A stretch of DNA of 64,000 nt from Achromobacter sp. AONIH1. GTDB lineage: Bacteria; Pseudomonadota; Gammaproteobacteria; Burkholderiales; Burkholderiaceae_B. Both the position numbers and the translations under genes were made by a program. A model generated the notes under the pieces. That model was not told where the DNA came from. It saw nothing but the letters and a program-made list of their open reading frames with translations, and did no database searches. Within the stretch, counting starts at the first letter, position 1, and every line of letters begins with the position of its first letter. Positions 61,004 through 64,000 of this stretch are shown here, piece after piece. Location: positions 2,418,001 to 2,482,000 of the forward strand of contig NZ_CP026124.1 of the NCBI RefSeq assembly GCF_002902905.1. Reading direction: 5' to 3'.

Positions 61004-62479
61004 TTAGAGAGTGGGAGAGGACGCCGCCGCGAAGCTCGCGCGCAGGTCGCCATTGCGCGGCAGCCAACGGCCGGCGCGTTCGCCGGTGGGCTGCCCGTGT
61101 AGATAGGACAGGGCGCCGTTGACCCAGACCGCCTCGATGCCGGCCGCCGCCTGGACGGGATCGGCGAAGGTGGCGCGGTCGATCACGGTGTCCGGATTGA
61201 ACAGCACTACGTCGGCGTGATAGCCCTCGCGGATCAGGCCGCGTCCGGCCAGGCCATAGCGCGCGGCCGACAGGCCGGTCATCTTGTGCACCGCCTGGTT
61301 CAGCGGGAACAGGCCGGCGTCGCGGCTGTAGTGGCCGAGCACGCGCGGGAAGGCGCCCCACAGCCGGGGATGCGGCTTGGGATCGTTGGGCAGGCCGTCC
61401 GAGCCCACCATCGTGAGCGGATGCGACAGCACGCGCCGCACGTCGTCTTCGTGCATGTTGTGGTAGACGGCGCCGGCCGGTTGCAGGCGTCTGGCCGCTT
61501 CCAGCAGCGTCACGTTCCAGTCGGCGGCGATCTCGGCCAGCTTGCGCCCGGCCTGGTCCGGATGTGGCGCCGACCAGTTGATGATGATGTCGAACTCGTC
61601 CGTGACCTGCTTCAGGTCCAGCGTGGACGAGCTGGCGGAATAGGGATAGCAATCGCAGCCCACGCGCTGCATCTTGCCGGCGTTCTCCAGCTTGAACAGC
61701 ACTTCCTTCGTGCGGCCCCAGTTGCCGGCGCCGGCGCATTTCAGGTGCGACACCACCACCGGCACGCGCGCGTGCAGGGCGATGTCGAACGCTTCCTGCA
61801 TGGCTTCCAGGATGGCGGCGAACTCCGAGCGCAGGTGCGTGGTGTAGAGCGCGCCGAACTCGTCCAGCGCCTCGGCCAGCAGCTTGACCTCTTCGGTGTC
61901 GGCCTCGATGGCCGAGCCGTAGGCCAGGCCGGTGCTCAGGCCGATGGCGCCGTGCGCCAGCGCCTCGCGCAGTTGCTCGCGCATGGCCAGGACTTCGTCG
62001 CGGGTGGCGCTGCGGTCCAGCCGGTCCATGTGGTTGTTGCGCAGGGCGGTGTGGCCCACCAGCGCCGCCACGTTCACCGCCGGCTGCGCGGCCTCGATGG
62101 CGCGCGTGTAGTCGGCGAAGCTGGGATAGCTGAAATCCTCGCGCGCGCCCAGCAGGTTCATGGGATCCGGCGGCTCGCCGCGCAGCGAGACGGGCGAGGC
62201 GCTGATGCCGCAATTGCCCACCACCACAGTGGTCACGCCCTGCGAGAGCTTGGGCAGCATGCCCGGCGTGCGGATGACGTTGGTGTCGTCGTGCGTGTGC
62301 ACGTCGATGAAACCCGGCGCCAGCGCCAGGCCGTCGCCGTCGACCACGTGCCGCGCCTGGGCGTCGGGCAGCTCGCCGATGGCCGCGATGCGTCCGCCTT
62401 CCAGCGCCACGCTGGCGCGGTATTCGGCCTGGCCGCTGCCGTCCAGCACGCGCACGTCGCGTATGAGAGTGTCAAACAT
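61004..62479 (-). CDS. D-aminoacylase (N-acyl-D-amino acid deacylase)
   Basis: 491 residues from the ATG at 62479. Amidohydrolase superfamily: metal site DVHTHDD near the N-terminus, Cys in VGNCGIS, His ligands in THLRSE and SHLKCAG, and the late Asp in VGSDGLPND, all as in the Alcaligenes D-aminoacylases. It hydrolyses N-acyl-D-amino acids to D-amino acids. A TTG 6 codons upstream (62497) would overlap the rpiR stop. Together with RidA and the peptide ABC transporter it suggests use of D-amino acid peptides or cell-wall fragments. Confidence 0.93.
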   Translation of the reverse strand: MFDTLIRDVRVLDGSGQAEYRASVALEGGRIAAIGELPDAQARHVVDGDGLALAPGFIDVHTHDDTNVIRTPGMLPKLSQGVTTVVVGNCGISASPVSLRGEPPDPMNLLGAREDFSYPSFADYTRAIEAAQPAVNVAALVGHTALRNNHMDRLDRSATRDEVLAMREQLREALAHGAIGLSTGLAYGSAIEADTEEVKLLAEALDEFGALYTTHLRSEFAAILEAMQEAFDIALHARVPVVVSHLKCAGAGNWGRTKEVLFKLENAGKMQRVGCDCYPYSASSSTLDLKQVTDEFDIIINWSAPHPDQAGRKLAEIAADWNVTLLEAARRLQPAGAVYHNMHEDDVRRVLSHPLTMVGSDGLPNDPKPHPRLWGAFPRVLGHYSRDAGLFPLNQAVHKMTGLSAARYGLAGRGLIREGYHADVVLFNPDTVIDRATFADPVQAAAGIEAVWVNGALSYLHGQPTGERAGRWLPRNGDLRASFAAASSPTL

Positions 62480-62493
62480 CTTCTGTTCCAGGT

Positions 62494-63369
62494 TCAATCG
62501 CCCAGCGGCAGCCGGTTCGGGCCGCCGCGGTAGCCGTCCAGCGCCAGCTTGATGCGGCGCAGGCGTTCACGGTTTTCTTCTTGATGCAGCATGGCCAGTT
62601 CGGTGGCCAGCAGGTCGATCGCCAGCATCATGGCGTAGCGCGAGGCCGAGGGCTTGTAGATGAAGTCGGTCTCGTCGGTGCGGATCGGCAGCACCACGTC
62701 GGCCATCTCAGCCAGCGGCGAGGTCGCGTCGGTGATGGCGACGATGCGGGCGCGGTACTGCTTGACGATGCGCGCCGCGCCCAGGATCTCGGGCGTCAGA
62801 CCCGAGGCCGACAGGATCAGCACCGCGTCGCGCTCGTCCAGCGTGGCCGCGACCATGCGCAGCAGCACCGCGTCGGTGTAGACCGCGATGGGATAGCCCA
62901 GCCGCACCAGCCGCGACTGCACTTCCTGCGCCAGCACGGCGGACGCGCCGCCCATGCCGAACACGTAGATCATGCGCGCCTCGTGCGCGATGGCCGTGGC
63001 CTGGCCGAACAGTTGCTCGGTGAAGGTCGGCAGGTGCGCGCGCAGCGTGCTTTCGATGTCGGCGTAGATGCGCGCGTAGAACGTGCTTTCCTCGGCCGGC
63101 GCGGTGGGGTCCAGGAAGCGGCTGCCCACGGTGCTGGCCTGGGCCAGCTTCATCTTCAGGTCGCGGGTGTCTTCGCAGCCCACCGTGCGGGCGAAGCGCG
63201 AGATCGTGGCGATGCTGACGCTGGCCTTGGCGGCCAGCTGGTCGACCGTGGCGCTGGCGCTCCAGATGATGTTGTCCAGGATGGCGTCGGCGACCTTGCG
63301 CTCGGTGACGCTCAGGTCGTCGCGCCGGCTGCGTATCTGGAAAACGATGTCGCGGATGTTGTTCTTCAT
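62494..63369 (-). CDS. RpiR-family transcriptional regulator
   Basis: 291 residues from the ATG at 63369. The N-terminal HTH_6 domain reads LSVTERKVADAILDNIIWSA and VDQLAAKASVSIATISRFAR, followed by a SIS domain (VFGMGGASAVLAQEVQSRL, AVLILSASGLTPEI) that binds a phosphosugar or related effector. It probably regulates the downstream D-aminoacylase and RidA genes and perhaps the ABC transporter upstream. The longer open frame to 63675 lacks family similarity. Confidence 0.92.
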   Translation of the reverse strand: MKNNIRDIVFQIRSRRDDLSVTERKVADAILDNIIWSASATVDQLAAKASVSIATISRFARTVGCEDTRDLKMKLAQASTVGSRFLDPTAPAEESTFYARIYADIESTLRAHLPTFTEQLFGQATAIAHEARMIYVFGMGGASAVLAQEVQSRLVRLGYPIAVYTDAVLLRMVAATLDERDAVLILSASGLTPEILGAARIVKQYRARIVAITDATSPLAEMADVVLPIRTDETDFIYKPSASRYAMMLAIDLLATELAMLHQEENRERLRRIKLALDGYRGGPNRLPLGD

Positions 63370-63397
63370 GGGAAGGGTCCTGGATCGGGGGCGCAGT

Positions 63398-64000
<603 letters not shown>

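Overview
The window is a high-GC betaproteobacterial chromosome segment. Gene content and order (fur, recN, nadK, hrcA, hemH, grpE, dnaK, dnaJ; DUF4148 and TorF-family proteins; D-aminoacylase with RidA and RpiR) fit the Alcaligenaceae, most likely Achromobacter or a close Bordetella relative. The genus is inferred from protein families and gene order only.

Bases 1 to about 12,810 look like one end of an integrated element. A P4-type tyrosine integrase (10651-12582) lies beside the 3' end of a tRNA-Gly(GCC) gene (12809-12884), the same tRNA type used by ICEclc-like elements. The element carries a five-gene efflux operon on the minus strand (DHA2 transporter, TetR regulator, outer-membrane factor, HlyD-type adaptor with a frameshift, RbbA-type ABC ATPase running off the left edge) and a divergent LysR regulator. 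It also carries a divergent pair that looks like a defence or toxin locus: a zinc-finger/RES-domain protein facing a PD-(D/E)XK nuclease-NTPase fusion. The integrase has a 230-residue C-terminal extension whose last part resembles the Xre/MbcA/ParS antitoxin domain that normally partners RES toxins.

From 12.9 to 36.8 kb the window is core chromosome: murB, dapB, bamE, fur, recN, nadK, then the heat-shock block hrcA-hemH-(79-aa protein)-grpE-thioredoxin-like-dnaK-dnaJ, with two good sigma-32 promoter matches ahead of grpE and dnaK. Next come a DUF4148 repeat protein, a secreted M16 protease, two GNAT acetyltransferases, a MoxR/VWA pair, two small cytochromes c, a DUF1841 protein and NADP-isocitrate dehydrogenase.

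From 36.8 to 64 kb there is an AT-rich gap followed by a GT9 glycosyltransferase and an O-antigen-ligase-like protein, a Cache chemoreceptor, a DapA-like lyase with a small ACT-like protein, and a TorF porin. The complete potassium system follows (kdpE, kdpD, kdpC, kdpB, kdpA, kdpF plus a second 32-aa membrane peptide), with KdpE-like boxes upstream. After it come a DUF4212/sodium-solute symporter pair, an SMR exporter, a Smr-domain protein, trxB, ftsK-lolA, and a D-amino-acid cluster (RidA, D-aminoacylase, RpiR regulator, peptide ABC ATPase running off the right edge). A dispersed repeat of about 72 bp occurs four times, two of them in tandem between kdpA and kdpB.
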